64,000 bases of DNA from Betaproteobacteria bacterium (GCA_013287275.1 JABDED010000007.1:1-64000); one strand, 5' to 3'; positions 1 through 8,809 are shown, counted from the stretch's first letter. Notes: generated from the letters alone by a model not told the origin. A program made the numbers and translations.

Positions 1-50
1 GGCAGCTAAAAGGGCGCCGCAGCGCGCCAATAATATCCATCTGGCTGTAC

Positions 51-662
51 CTAGAACTTGTAACTCACTCCGATAGAAAACATATTCACTGTTATTTTGA
101 GTGCGTCTTTATATTTGACAGGCAGGCGATCCCAGTCTGCATTTAAGACCCAGTTTCTGCTCAGCGAATAATGAACGCCCAGGCCAAGCAGCGGCACGAT
201 GGCATCCCTGCTGCTTGAAGCACCGGCCGCATAGTCGATTTGGCCGCGTGAGTAGGCGAGCCCCACGCGCGTCGCCAGGATGGTATCGCCAAAGCTGGCT
301 TGCAGCACGTGCGTTATCCCCACGCCCTTATTTTTTATCGAACCTGGCCGGGGGCCGCTGGTGCCGGGCAATAGCGCCTTGCCTAGGCCCAGGCTATACG
401 CCATGACTTCCACGCCCTGCGCGAGCTGTACTCCACTCACTGGCGGAAGGTCTGCCAGATATCCACCCGTCACCTTGCCGCCGGCATTGCCGGGGCGCTC
501 GCAGTTTGTGCCGCCACTACAGCTAGGCTTGGTGCTGCTGCGACTGGCGAGATTGGCGCCGACGTAGGCTTCTGCCGCATGAGTGTCGGCGGCAGCAGCG
601 AGCGCTGCAATGCATGCCAGGCTTGCCAGCGCGGCGCCAACGAAGGGATGGGAATTCAGCAT
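51..662 (-). CDS. small outer-membrane beta-barrel protein
   Basis: Predicted 203-residue secreted protein. The N-terminus has a hydrophobic Ala/Leu-rich stretch ending around Thr-His-Ala-Ala-Glu near residue 30, a plausible Sec signal peptide. The rest alternates polar and hydrophobic residues in short strands and ends in Tyr-Lys-Phe, the C-terminal aromatic expected of outer-membrane barrels. Two cysteines near residues 48 and 54 could form a disulfide. It looks like an OmpA/OmpW-sized eight-strand barrel, but I cannot assign a named family. It is divergent from the HTH gene at 846, so the 180-base gap probably holds both promoters. Confidence is good for an envelope protein and low for function. 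Confidence 0.6.
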   Translation of the reverse strand: MLNSHPFVGAALASLACIAALAAAADTHAAEAYVGANLASRSSTKPSCSGGTNCERPGNAGGKVTGGYLADLPPVSGVQLAQGVEVMAYSLGLGKALLPGTSGPRPGSIKNKGVGITHVLQASFGDTILATRVGLAYSRGQIDYAAGASSSRDAIVPLLGLGVHYSLSRNWVLNADWDRLPVKYKDALKITVNMFSIGVSYKF

Positions 663-735
663 GGGTCTCTCTAAAGCTTATGTTTTCAATTGAAATTTGC
701 CCTGGATGCATCAGGCTTATCCAGGCGCGCAGTGT

Positions 736-766
736 TGCAAATTTTTTCACAAGGTGCGAATTTTTT
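736..766 (+). repeat. 12-bp direct repeat in divergent promoter region
   Basis: TGCAAATTTTTT (736-747) and TGCGAATTTTTT (755-766) match at 11 of 12 bases and are offset by 19 bp, about two helical turns. They lie between the divergent barrel gene and HTH gene. A tandem regulator site is a reasonable guess; no binding protein is known from sequence alone. Confidence 0.4.
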
Positions 767-845
767 ATGCGAAGATGCACCTGACAAGCTGCACGGTACT
801 GGATTTCGGTACCTTTTATTGAGCGATGAACATGAGAGGGGCAAA

Positions 846-1640
846 ATGAGTTCACCCGAGGTGGTATTGAAAGTCTTGCGCACTGAATTGCGCCGTTCAG
901 GCATTACTTACAAAATACTGGCAGAACGCATAGGGATGAGCGAATCCAGCGTGAAGCGCATGTTCGGGCAAAAGGATATGGCACTGTCCCGCTTGGCGCT
1001 GATCTGCAAGTCGGCGGGAATCGCGATGGAAGATGTGCTGCGCCAGGCCGCCGACCTCACTCCACATTCGGATACCTTGACACTGGCGCAGGAAAAATCG
1101 CTGATGGCCAGTCCCAAGCTGCTCTTGGTCGCCATTTGCTGTCTTGGCCATTGGACCATGGAGCAGATTATCGAGACCTATACGTTGACGGAGCCGGAGT
1201 GCGTGTTGAGCCTGGTGGAACTGGATCGTCTGGGCTTGATAGAGCTGAAGCCGATGAATCGCTATCGCCTGAACGTGTCGAATGCCTTCCACTGGCGGCC
1301 GGATGGTCCCGTACAGCAGTATTTCCGGGAGTTTGTCGTGAGCGATTATTTTGATGGTCGGTTTGACGGCGAGGGTGAAAGCCTGATGTGTGTGCCGGCC
1401 AGGCTTTCATTGCAAAGTGCGCGTGAAATAGTACAGAAGATACAGCAACTTGCTGCGGACCTGGCCCGCCTGCATCAGGATGACAGGCGCCTGAGTGAGG
1501 GCGAGCGTGACGGTTTTACTTTGCTGCTTGGCTTCAGGTCCTGGGAATTTTCAGCATTGACTGCATTGCGCCGCGGTGACGATGCAGTCCGCGGCAAGGC
1601 TGGCGCAGCACCTCAGAACGTTCGTACCCATCGCGCCTAG
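846..1640 (+). CDS. helix-turn-helix transcriptional regulator (XRE-like)
   Basis: 264-residue protein. The first 60 residues form an XRE-type helix-turn-helix: Tyr-Lys-Ile-Leu-Ala-Glu-Arg-Ile-Gly-Met-Ser-Glu-Ser-Ser-Val-Lys-Arg-Met-Phe is the classic recognition-helix layout. The C-terminal 180 residues are probably a ligand or dimerisation domain that I do not recognise. The start at 846 is preferred over an in-frame start at 690 because AGAGGGG lies just upstream and the HTH begins right after it; the longer version adds a low-complexity leader. It is divergent from the outer-membrane protein gene and probably regulates it, itself, or both. The target is inferred from position only. Confidence 0.7.
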   Translation: MSSPEVVLKVLRTELRRSGITYKILAERIGMSESSVKRMFGQKDMALSRLALICKSAGIAMEDVLRQAADLTPHSDTLTLAQEKSLMASPKLLLVAICCLGHWTMEQIIETYTLTEPECVLSLVELDRLGLIELKPMNRYRLNVSNAFHWRPDGPVQQYFREFVVSDYFDGRFDGEGESLMCVPARLSLQSAREIVQKIQQLAADLARLHQDDRRLSEGERDGFTLLLGFRSWEFSALTALRRGDDAVRGKAGAAPQNVRTHRA

Positions 1641-1809
1641 CTCCCGCCAGCTTTAAAAAGTTTTCAGCGCTGGAACAGGAAGAGCAGCGATTTGCTCGAT
1701 GCGTTTCAGGCTTGCCAGGGACTGATTGCATAATTATTTAAATTAAATAAAAGACAATGCCATTTGATGTAAGTTATCATGTTGGTAATTTTTTAGAATT
1801 GATGTATCT

Positions 1810-1871
1810 ACAATTTCACGACAATTCAAAGACACTTTGGGGCGGATTTAAACGACAGGTAAATTTACTAT
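1810..1871 (+). promoter_or_regulatory. RstA-like triple 11-bp repeat and -10 box before gmd
   Basis: Three successive 11-mers, ACAATTTCACG (1810-1820), ACAATTCAAAG (1821-1831) and ACACTTTGGGG (1832-1842), are followed by CGGA. TACTAT at 1866-1871 is a plausible -10, starting 23 bases after the C of CGGA. The same element with the same spacing occurs at 4875-4814 (minus) and 7103-7164, each time pointing toward the next gene. Phased direct repeats near the -35 position are typical targets of OmpR-family response regulators, and one is encoded at 5000. It lies in the 331-base gap before gmd, the rest of which is AT-rich with no gene. Confidence 0.75.
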
Positions 1872-1971
1872 GGGCCTGAGCAGTATGGATGTTTTGCGAC
1901 AGCAGCAAGGCTGTCGGAAGTTGAGAATTAAAGAATTTAAAAATATTTCGCCGCGGCGAAGAGGTTAGTAG

Positions 1972-3009
1972 ATGAGTAAAAAAGCATTAATCACCGGGAT
2001 CACCGGGCAGGACGGCGCCTATCTGGCAGAATTGTTGTTAAGCAAAGGCTACACCGTGTACGGCACCTACCGCCGCACCAGCTCCGTCAACTTCTGGCGC
2101 ATCGACGAACTCGGCATCGCCAGCCACCCCAATCTGCACCTGGTCGAATACGACCTCACCGACCTCAGCGCCAGCATCCGCCTGCTGCAAAGCACCGGCG
2201 TCACCGAAGTGTACAACCTGGCCGCCCAAAGCTTCGTCGGCGTCTCCTTCGAGCAACCGCTGACCACCACCGAAATCACCGGCATCGGCGCCCTCAACCT
2301 GCTCGAAGCGATCCGCACCGTCAACAGCAAGATCCGCTTCTACCAAGCCTCCACTTCCGAAATGTTCGGCAAGGTCCAGGCCGTGCCGCAGATCGAATCC
2401 ACCCCGTTCTACCCGCGCAGCCCGTACGGCGTGGCCAAACTGTACGCCCACTGGATGACCATCAACTACCGCGAATCCTACGGCATCTTCGGCTGCAGCG
2501 GCATCCTGTTCAACCACGAATCCCCCTTGCGCGGCCGCGAATTCGTCACCCGTAAGATCACCGACTCGGTAGCCAAGATCCAGCTCGGCAAGCTCGACTG
2601 CCTGGAACTGGGCAATATGGACGCCAAACGCGACTGGGGCTACGCCAAGGAATACGTCGAAGGCATGTGGCGCATGCTGCAGGCCGACCAGCCCGACACC
2701 TTCGTGCTGGCCACCAATCGCACCGAGACCGTGCGCGACTTCGTCACGATGGCCTTCAAGGCCGCCGACATCCAGCTCAAATGGCAAGGCCAGGGCGAAG
2801 ACGAAACTGCGCGCTGCATGAAGAGCGGCAAAGTGCTGGTCAAGGTCAACCCCAAGTTCTACCGGCCGGCCGAGGTGGAACTGCTGATCGGCAACCCGCA
2901 AAAAGCCAAGGACGTACTCGGCTGGGAACCGACCACCACGCTGGAACAGCTGTGCCAGATGATGGTGGAGGCCGACCTGCGCAGGAATGCCAGCGGCGCT
3001 TCTTTCTAG
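1972..3009 (+). CDS. gmd: GDP-mannose 4,6-dehydratase
   Basis: Converts GDP-D-mannose to GDP-4-keto-6-deoxy-D-mannose in the cytosol, the precursor of GDP-fucose, GDP-rhamnose or GDP-perosamine for surface polysaccharide. The 345-residue length is normal. The extended-SDR Rossmann motif is at residues 8-15 (Thr-Gly-Ile-Thr-Gly-Gln-Asp-Gly). The catalytic set is visible as Thr128, Glu130, Tyr152 and Lys156 within Tyr-Gly-Val-Ala-Lys. A GAAGAGG ribosome site precedes the ATG. It converges on manC, which makes its substrate, and both carry the same upstream regulatory element. No partner epimerase or reductase gene is in the window, so the final sugar is unknown. Confidence 0.95.
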   Translation: MSKKALITGITGQDGAYLAELLLSKGYTVYGTYRRTSSVNFWRIDELGIASHPNLHLVEYDLTDLSASIRLLQSTGVTEVYNLAAQSFVGVSFEQPLTTTEITGIGALNLLEAIRTVNSKIRFYQASTSEMFGKVQAVPQIESTPFYPRSPYGVAKLYAHWMTINYRESYGIFGCSGILFNHESPLRGREFVTRKITDSVAKIQLGKLDCLELGNMDAKRDWGYAKEYVEGMWRMLQADQPDTFVLATNRTETVRDFVTMAFKAADIQLKWQGQGEDETARCMKSGKVLVKVNPKFYRPAEVELLIGNPQKAKDVLGWEPTTTLEQLCQMMVEADLRRNASGASF

Positions 3010-3010
3010 G

Positions 3011-3048
3011 GCAGCCTATGCCTGGGTCTTAGTCCAGGCATAGACTGC
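3011..3048. terminator. bidirectional hairpin between gmd and manC
   Basis: CTATGCCTGG (3016-3025) pairs perfectly with CCAGGCATAG (3034-3043), and outer GCAG/CTGC bases extend the stem. It sits between two convergent genes, so it can stop transcription from both sides. There is no strong U tract. Confidence 0.6.
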
Positions 3049-3054
3049 TGGCCG

Positions 3055-4548
3055 CTAGGACCCCGTGACAGCTTTAATACGCGTCAGTTCGTGTTCGGGT
3101 AATACCCGGCCATAGATGTCGTCAAAACGGACGATATCGTCTTCGCCTAGGTAGGTGCCGGACTGCACCTCGATCAATTCCAGGTCTATCTCTCCAAGAT
3201 TTTCCAGCCTGTGTTTGACGCCGAGCGGGATGTAAACCGATTGGTTGGCGATCAGCGTCAGCAACTGTTCACCCTTGGTGACCAGTGCTGTGCCTTTCAC
3301 GATGATCCAGTGTTCTGCCCTGTAGTGATGCAGCTGCATCGACAACTGCGCGCCGGGCCTGACCACAATACGCTTGACCTGGAAATGCTCGCCGCTGTCG
3401 ACCGAATCATAATGGCCCCAGGGGCGGTACACCTTGCGGTGATTATCCGCCTGCGCATAATTACCGTCGCGCAGACGGCCGACGATACGCTTGATATGCT
3501 GGGTATTGCTCTTGGTGGTCACCAGCACCGCATCCGGCGTCTCCACCACGATCACGTCCTCCAGCCCCAGGCAAGCCACCAGGCGGCTGTCCGACACCAC
3601 CAGGCAATCCCGGCAATCCTCCATCATCACATCGCCCTGCAGTGCATTGCCGTCCCCATCCTTGGCCGACACCTGCCACACCGCATCCCAGGCCCCCACG
3701 TCCGACCAGCCCGCATCAAACGGCACCACGCAGCCGCTAATGCCCAGCTCCAGCGCCTTGGGCAGCTTCTCCATCACCGCATAATCGATAGAATCCGCAG
3801 GGCAGGCCAGGAAAGCAGCCTTATCCACCCGCACAAAGTCGCAATCTACCTTGGCCTGCTGCATGGCTTGGCGGCAAGCCTCCAGCATGGCCGGATTGAA
3901 ATGCCCAATCGCCGCCAGCCAGACGCTGGCGCGCATCATGAAGATGCCGCTATTCCACACATGGGCGCCGCCGGCCAGGTACTGCTGGGCGGTCTCCAGC
4001 ACCGGCTTCTCGACAAAGGCCTGCAAGCTGCGCACCGGCGAGCCCGGCAAGGTGTCGCCCACATGGATATAGCCGTAACCGGTCTCCGGCCGGTCCGGCA
4101 CGATGCCGAAGGTCACCATCGCCCCCTCCACCGCCTGCGGCAAGCCCTGCTGGATAGCCCGGTGGAAGCCCTCGGTATCGGCGATCACATGGTCGGCCGG
4201 CATCACCAGCAACACCGCATCCTGCTGCTGGGCGGTGGCCGCCAGGGCCGCCAGGGTCAGCGCCGGCGCGGTATTCCTGCCGGCCGGTTCCAGCAGCAGG
4301 GTAGAAGCCTTGAAGCCGACCGCACGCAATTGCTCGGCGGTAATGAAGCGGTATTCTTCATTGCAGACCACGATCATATCCTGGGCCACCGGCAAGTCGC
4401 CGGCAAACTGCTGCAGGCGGGTAGCGGTGGCTTGCAGCATGGTTTCTTCGCCGACCAGGGCGAGCAATTGCTTCGGATGCTTTTCCCGGGACAGCGGCCA
4501 CAGGCGCGTGCCGGAGCCGCCCGATAAAATCACTGGTTGAAGTAACAT
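3055..4548 (-). CDS. manC: mannose-1-phosphate guanylyltransferase / mannose-6-phosphate isomerase
   Basis: Bifunctional cytosolic enzyme making GDP-mannose: an N-terminal nucleotidyltransferase and a C-terminal type II phosphomannose isomerase. The signature Gly-Gly-Ser-Gly-Thr-Arg-Leu-Trp-Pro is at residues 10-18, followed by Lys-His-Pro-Lys-Gln. Pro-Ala-Asp-His and Phe-Val-Glu-Lys-Pro motifs follow in the transferase domain. The C-terminal cupin has His-His-Tyr-Arg-Ala-Glu-His-Trp near residue 415. At 497 residues it is full length for the ManC/AlgA/XanB family. The promoter element lies about 270 bases upstream of the start, giving an unusually long leader. It shares this element with gmd, which uses its product. 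Confidence 0.95.
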   Translation of the reverse strand: MLLQPVILSGGSGTRLWPLSREKHPKQLLALVGEETMLQATATRLQQFAGDLPVAQDMIVVCNEEYRFITAEQLRAVGFKASTLLLEPAGRNTAPALTLAALAATAQQQDAVLLVMPADHVIADTEGFHRAIQQGLPQAVEGAMVTFGIVPDRPETGYGYIHVGDTLPGSPVRSLQAFVEKPVLETAQQYLAGGAHVWNSGIFMMRASVWLAAIGHFNPAMLEACRQAMQQAKVDCDFVRVDKAAFLACPADSIDYAVMEKLPKALELGISGCVVPFDAGWSDVGAWDAVWQVSAKDGDGNALQGDVMMEDCRDCLVVSDSRLVACLGLEDVIVVETPDAVLVTTKSNTQHIKRIVGRLRDGNYAQADNHRKVYRPWGHYDSVDSGEHFQVKRIVVRPGAQLSMQLHHYRAEHWIIVKGTALVTKGEQLLTLIANQSVYIPLGVKHRLENLGEIDLELIEVQSGTYLGEDDIVRFDDIYGRVLPEHELTRIKAVTGS

Positions 4549-4704
4549 GTGGTCTTTCTATGAAAGTAGACTGCAAATTTCGTGATGGGAGCGGGCTGCA
4601 AATCCAAAAAACTCTGCCCATTAGTGAACTGTAACAACGAAATCAGAAGTGCTTCACGTGCCCGCCGCACATGAAGCGTTGCCAATGGTCGGGGCGGCCA
4701 TCCG

Positions 4705-4724
4705 CGAGATAGCCCGCTATCTCG
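4705..4724 (-). other. hairpin in the manC leader
   Basis: CGAGATAG and CTATCTCG form an 8-bp perfect stem with a CCCG loop, in the roughly 265-base untranslated leader between the predicted manC transcription start and its ATG. The rest of the 4549-4999 gap holds the regulatory element and the response-regulator promoter, with no convincing gene. The role of the hairpin is unknown. Confidence 0.4.
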
Positions 4725-4813
4725 ACCTATTGGCGCCTTGTCCTGTACGCCGGGGCATGCGCCTTTCACTTCCGACTTCATTGTTACAGTCCACTCTTCA
4801 AAAAAACCTCTGC

Positions 4814-4875
4814 AGGATAGCCATCCTGCCAACTTTAATCCGCTCCGGAATGTCTTTAAATTGTCGTGAATTTGT
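4814..4875 (-). promoter_or_regulatory. RstA-like triple 11-bp repeat and -10 box before manC
   Basis: Read on the minus strand: ACAAATTCACG (4875-4865), ACAATTTAAAG (4864-4854), ACATTCCGGAG (4853-4843), then CGGA. TATCCT (4819-4814) begins 23 bases after the C of CGGA, exactly as at the other two copies. Orientation points to manC, but the site also lies about 125 bases upstream of the divergent response-regulator gene, so it could serve autoregulation too. Confidence 0.7.
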
Positions 4876-4999
4876 ACGTGCGGCCAAATCGCCGAAATGT
4901 ATGAAAACTGTATGGAAGATGTATCCAGGTGTACGCCGATGTCCTGTTATGCCTATTTAGCTGCAAGCTCTTATACAATGCGGGCTCGGGAGGTAAAAC

Positions 5000-5686
5000 A
5001 TGTTTCGTGTAATGTTGGTGGAAGACGATGCCAAACTGGCTGCGCTGGTCACCGAATATCTGAGTGGGTACGAATTTTCTGTCGAGGTGGTAAACAGGGG
5101 CGATACCGCGCTGGCGCATTTTCGCGCCAGCCTGCCGGATGTCGTTATCCTGGACCTGATGCTGCCGGGACTGGATGGCATGGTAGTGTGCCGCCAGTTA
5201 CGCGAGGTCAGCAATGTCCCCATCCTGATTTTGACGGCGCGCGAAGACGCGTTTGACGAAGTTTCCGGCCTGGAGCAAGGCGCCGATGACTATGTCAACA
5301 AGCCAGTACAGCCGCGGGTATTGCTGGCCCGCCTGCGCGCGCTATTGCGCAGGACGCAGGAAGAAGGGCGCGTAGATACGGAAAATCTGGCGTACGGTGC
5401 GTTCCAGCTGTCCAAAGGAAACAGGACTGTCGCGTGGCGTGGCCAGCCTGTCGCGCTAAATAGCACCGAATATAAATTGCTGCTGGTCCTGGCGGAGTCT
5501 GCCGGCCAGGTGCTGTCCCGCAATGACCTCCTAATACAGATGCGGGGTATAGAGTTCGACGGCCTGGACCGCAGCATAGATAACAGCATCTCAAGATTGC
5601 GCCGCAAATTCGACGACGCCAATGCAGAAAAAATCAAAACAGTATGGGGTGAGGGTTATCTGTTCAGCCCGTCGGCGTGGGACTAG
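5000..5686 (+). CDS. OmpR/PhoB-family response regulator, RstA-like
   Basis: 228-residue two-component regulator. The receiver domain (1-118) has the acidic pair Glu8/Asp9/Asp10, phospho-acceptor Asp52, Thr79 and Lys101. The C-terminal winged helix (about 130-224) has the usual Glu-Tyr-Lys-Leu-Leu and Arg-Arg-Lys-Phe segments. The receiver end (Leu-Leu-Ala-Arg-Leu-Arg) and the partner kinase resemble Escherichia coli RstA/RstB more than OmpR or PhoB. A strong GGAGG site precedes the ATG. The gene is three bases upstream of its kinase. Its likely targets are the three phased-repeat promoters at gmd, manC and the porin gene at 7254. Confidence 0.9.
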   Translation: MFRVMLVEDDAKLAALVTEYLSGYEFSVEVVNRGDTALAHFRASLPDVVILDLMLPGLDGMVVCRQLREVSNVPILILTAREDAFDEVSGLEQGADDYVNKPVQPRVLLARLRALLRRTQEEGRVDTENLAYGAFQLSKGNRTVAWRGQPVALNSTEYKLLLVLAESAGQVLSRNDLLIQMRGIEFDGLDRSIDNSISRLRRKFDDANAEKIKTVWGEGYLFSPSAWD

Positions 5687-5689
5687 TGC

Positions 5690-7030
5690 ATGAATCGTAT
5701 TTTTGTCCGGTTCTTTGTGCTGGTCATGCTCGCCATTACCGTGGCAAGCTTTGCAATCTATTTTGCGATCAGCTACCTGTTCGGCGATCCGTTCGAAGAG
5801 ATTGCACTGAAACAGGCTTCCGGCCAGATTTTTCTACTTGAACAATATGTGGACCAGGCGCCGGCGGATGAATGGCTGCCGAGATTGAACAAGGTCAGGG
5901 AAATTTCCAAGGTCAAGTTTGAACTGATCCCGCTGAAAACCGCGTTGGCGGCGCTGCCGGCGGAAAAGCAAGCCTCGCTGATGCACGGCGACGTGGTTCT
6001 GGATGTCGCGGGTAAATCTTTTTTCCGGCGCGTGGATCTGGCCGGCGATAAATACATAGGCAGCGAAGAAGACGTGCTGCGCGCGGAAGATCTGCCGGTT
6101 GACGTAGGCCTGGCGCTAAGGGTGGAGCTGGTGCGGTATGTGATCGTTGCATTATGCCTGCTGGTTCCCATTGCCATCTGGTCCAGTTTGCACTGGCGCG
6201 GACTGCAATCCCTGTCCAAAGTGGCCCATGATTTTGGCGAAGGCAAGTTGTCGGCCAGGGCAACTATCGGCAGGACGGCCAGCATCTATCCGCTGGCAGA
6301 GCGCATGAATCAAATGGCAGGGCGAATAGAGGGACTGCTGGACGCACAAAAAAATTTAATGCATTCGGTCTCGCATGAGTTGCGCACACCGGTTGCGCGC
6401 CTGGAGTTCGGGCTGGAACTGCTGCGCAAGGACATACAAACAGAAATGAAGGGCGATGCCGGCAATGCCGCCGCCGAGGCGCGTATCCGGAATATGGAAT
6501 CGGACCTGATCGAACTGAATACGCTGGTGGGCGAATTGCTGAGCCTGGCGAAACTGGACCAGCAACAGGAACTGCAACATGAGCGGTTTGCGCTGGCGGA
6601 TACTTTATACGGTTGTGTAGACATCTTAAGCCACGCACTGGCCGGCAAGCAGTTGACGGCCGACATCGGCGAAAACATAGGTTCGCTGGATGGTGACCGG
6701 CGCCTGATTTCACGTGCAGTGACGAATTTGATGACGAATGCCGCAAAGTATGCGAACCATCGGATTTCCCTGTCTGCGCGCAGGCTGAAGGACAATGGCC
6801 TCGAAGTGATAGTCGAGGACGATGGCCCCGGAATTCCCCTGGAGGAGCGTGAGCGCATCTTTGATGCTTTCTACCGGTTGGATAGAAGCCGCGACCGGGC
6901 GACTGGCGGCTTCGGCCTGGGGCTGGCCATCGCGCAAAAGGCTGCACTACTGCACGGCGGAAGGATAGCCGTGGCCGAGTCATCGCTGGGTGGTGCAAAA
7001 TTTGTGTTGAATATTCCCGCCCATGCCTGA
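5690..7030 (+). CDS. sensor histidine kinase, RstB-like
   Basis: 446-residue inner-membrane kinase. Transmembrane helices are at about 8-30 and 149-167, enclosing a periplasmic sensor of about 115 residues, followed by a HAMP segment. The H-box Ser-His-Glu-Leu-Arg-Thr-Pro gives the phosphorylated His229. The ATPase domain has the N-box around Asn346-Asn350, G1 Asp-Asp-Gly-Pro-Gly-Ile at 377-382 and G2 Gly-Gly-Phe-Gly-Leu-Gly-Leu-Ala at 406-413. Everything needed for autophosphorylation is present. It should phosphorylate the regulator encoded three bases upstream. The signal is unknown; linkage to GDP-mannose and porin genes suggests an envelope condition. Confidence 0.9.
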   Translation: MNRIFVRFFVLVMLAITVASFAIYFAISYLFGDPFEEIALKQASGQIFLLEQYVDQAPADEWLPRLNKVREISKVKFELIPLKTALAALPAEKQASLMHGDVVLDVAGKSFFRRVDLAGDKYIGSEEDVLRAEDLPVDVGLALRVELVRYVIVALCLLVPIAIWSSLHWRGLQSLSKVAHDFGEGKLSARATIGRTASIYPLAERMNQMAGRIEGLLDAQKNLMHSVSHELRTPVARLEFGLELLRKDIQTEMKGDAGNAAAEARIRNMESDLIELNTLVGELLSLAKLDQQQELQHERFALADTLYGCVDILSHALAGKQLTADIGENIGSLDGDRRLISRAVTNLMTNAAKYANHRISLSARRLKDNGLEVIVEDDGPGIPLEERERIFDAFYRLDRSRDRATGGFGLGLAIAQKAALLHGGRIAVAESSLGGAKFVLNIPAHA

Positions 7031-7102
7031 AGAAAATTTCCCTGCCCGCCCGTGGTTAAATCCCTCAACGCCGTGGTGGATGTGCCGGCGTTTGCAGCCC
7101 GT

Positions 7103-7164
7103 ACAAATTCACGACAATTTCCAGACACTTTGAGGCGGACATCCATCAGTACTAGAACTAACAT
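7103..7164 (+). promoter_or_regulatory. RstA-like triple 11-bp repeat and -10 box before the porin gene
   Basis: ACAAATTCACG (7103-7113), ACAATTTCCAG (7114-7124) and ACACTTTGAGG (7125-7135) are followed by CGGA; TAACAT at 7159-7164 starts 23 bases after the C of CGGA. This is the third copy of the element, between the kinase gene and the MipA/OmpV-like gene, oriented toward the latter. Confidence 0.75.
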
Positions 7165-7253
7165 AAAGCCCTTGCAAATCAATCATGCCCCACTATCGAT
7201 CATATAACTTTGTCCCGCCATTGAATTTGCATCCACTCTCCAGAGTCACCCGA

Positions 7254-8042
7254 ATGAAAAAACTCTCTCTCGCATTGATGTTCAGCTTTGGCGGCACCGC
7301 TTTTGCGCAGACGCCTGCCGCAAATATGATGCCTGACGGAAGCCGTGACATGTACGCCGGGCTGGGAGTCGGCTCCGCACCGCTGTGCGACGGTAGCGAC
7401 GAGCGAAAAACCAGGCTGGTGCCCAATATTCAGGTCCAGTGGAGCAACGGCATCTTCCTGAAGAATGCAAGCCTGGGAATGCATCTCAGCGATCGGCCGG
7501 GGATAGAGTATGGCCCTATCCTGGAGTATGAACGGGGCTGCGACGCCTCTCCGTCGCGAAAACTCGAAGGCGCCAGGGATATCGATGCATCGCTTGGCGT
7601 CGGCGCTTTCTTTAACTATTACCCGGTAAATAATCTGAGACTCAGCTCCAGGCTGCTGGTGGGAACCGAAAGTGAACGCCGGCGTGTTCTGCTCAGCCTG
7701 GACACAAAAAAATACATGCAGATTGCGCCGCATCACGGCGTGGCAGTCTCGTTTGGTTTGAGCTGGGCGAACCAGGCGTATGCGCAAACGCGGCTGGAAT
7801 TTGAGCCATTGAGAGCCTACTTCGCTAATGCCCCTGCTGCTGTGCAAAAGACCGGCTACTCTACCCACTCGGGCGTCAAGGACGTGCATGCGGGGGTGAA
7901 CTGGAATTGGGAGTTGAACCCTTCCTGGCTGGTGACGTCGCAGGCGTCGATCTACCGATTGACCGGCAGCGTTGCGGACAATCCCCTGAATAACAGACGG
8001 AGTTATATGACTGTCTATACCGGTCTGGCGTATCGTTTCTAA
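7254..8042 (+). CDS. MipA/OmpV-like outer-membrane protein
   Basis: 262-residue outer-membrane protein. The start at 7254 gives a textbook Sec signal (Met-Lys-Lys, hydrophobic core, Ala-Phe-Ala cleavage near residue 19); an in-frame start at 7185 would put 23 charged residues before it. The mature part has repeated amphipathic strands, a Tyr-Gly-Pro segment and a C-terminal Tyr-Arg-Phe, as in the MipA/OmpV barrel family. These proteins sit in the outer membrane and some act with peptidoglycan-remodelling enzymes. The promoter carries the RstA-like element, and the next gene follows by 17 bases, so the two form an operon. Confidence 0.7.
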   Translation: MKKLSLALMFSFGGTAFAQTPAANMMPDGSRDMYAGLGVGSAPLCDGSDERKTRLVPNIQVQWSNGIFLKNASLGMHLSDRPGIEYGPILEYERGCDASPSRKLEGARDIDASLGVGAFFNYYPVNNLRLSSRLLVGTESERRRVLLSLDTKKYMQIAPHHGVAVSFGLSWANQAYAQTRLEFEPLRAYFANAPAAVQKTGYSTHSGVKDVHAGVNWNWELNPSWLVTSQASIYRLTGSVADNPLNNRRSYMTVYTGLAYRF

Positions 8043-8059
8043 TCAATTCGATCAAACCT

Positions 8060-8809
8060 ATGACCAATAAGCATTTTTTTATTTTATTCGCTATGTTGCT
8101 TGCAGCAGGGGGGGCTGCTGCGCAAGCAAAGGACAATGACGCTTCGCAAAAAAAACCAGGCTTGGCTGCGTCCGAAAAGCAGGATATTGACTGGATCAGC
8201 TACCGCGATGTTTACAGGCTAATGCTGCGTTTTGAGAAATATGGAAAGCCAAAGCAGCTCATCCAGAATAATTATCAAATCATGTCCAGGGATAAGAAGA
8301 TGTCCCTGGATGGCTTGCACGTGACGCTCAGCGGAAAAACGATACGCCTAAACCTGCCGGTCGATGCGGCCGGCCGGGTAGCGGTGCCCTTATTGAAAAC
8401 CGCGTATGACGAAAATGCGGAACTGAGTTTAAACCGGAAGGCCGGCACATACATCTTTCTGCCGAAAGTGTCCATTGTCGCCAGGGCAGACGGCGTGTAT
8501 GACAGTGGAGATCTGCTGGCGGCCTGCGAGCAGGCCTTGAATTACCTGCGCTATATCGGAGAAGTCTCTTCGGCTGAAAAGAAATGCACAGGCGTGAAAT
8601 TTTCTTATGCCAGGGATGCTGGCGAGGGAGTCGTCAAGTTCAGGGCTGGCGGGGTATTGACGCCGTTGCCGGTGCAAGATGTCGGCGCTTTTTCCGATGA
8701 TGCCGCCGGCATACTCAAAACCGTTATTTATCGTTTTTTCGACTGGCCCGGGCATGGCCAGGTCATCACGCAAAGCATGCCGATTGCCATTACCGCTTTA
8801 TTCGACTGA
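8060..8809 (+). CDS. conserved periplasmic protein of unknown function
   Basis: 249 residues with a clear signal peptide (Met-Thr-Asn-Lys, hydrophobic run, Ala-Ala-Ala-Gln-Ala near residue 24). The mature region is rich in beta strands and has two cysteines near residues 157 and 176 that may form a disulfide. I recognise no enzyme motif. It begins 17 bases after the MipA/OmpV-like gene and is probably cotranscribed from the same response-regulator-dependent promoter. A GGTGC/GCACC hairpin follows the stop. A role in the envelope is inferred from the signal peptide and operon only. Confidence 0.6.
   Translation: MTNKHFFILFAMLLAAGGAAAQAKDNDASQKKPGLAASEKQDIDWISYRDVYRLMLRFEKYGKPKQLIQNNYQIMSRDKKMSLDGLHVTLSGKTIRLNLPVDAAGRVAVPLLKTAYDENAELSLNRKAGTYIFLPKVSIVARADGVYDSGDLLAACEQALNYLRYIGEVSSAEKKCTGVKFSYARDAGEGVVKFRAGGVLTPLPVQDVGAFSDDAAGILKTVIYRFFDWPGHGQVITQSMPIAITALFD

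Noticed and set aside
3211-4527. 438-codon open frame opposite manC
   Set aside because: Antisense shadow of a well-supported gene, His/Arg-rich without domain features.
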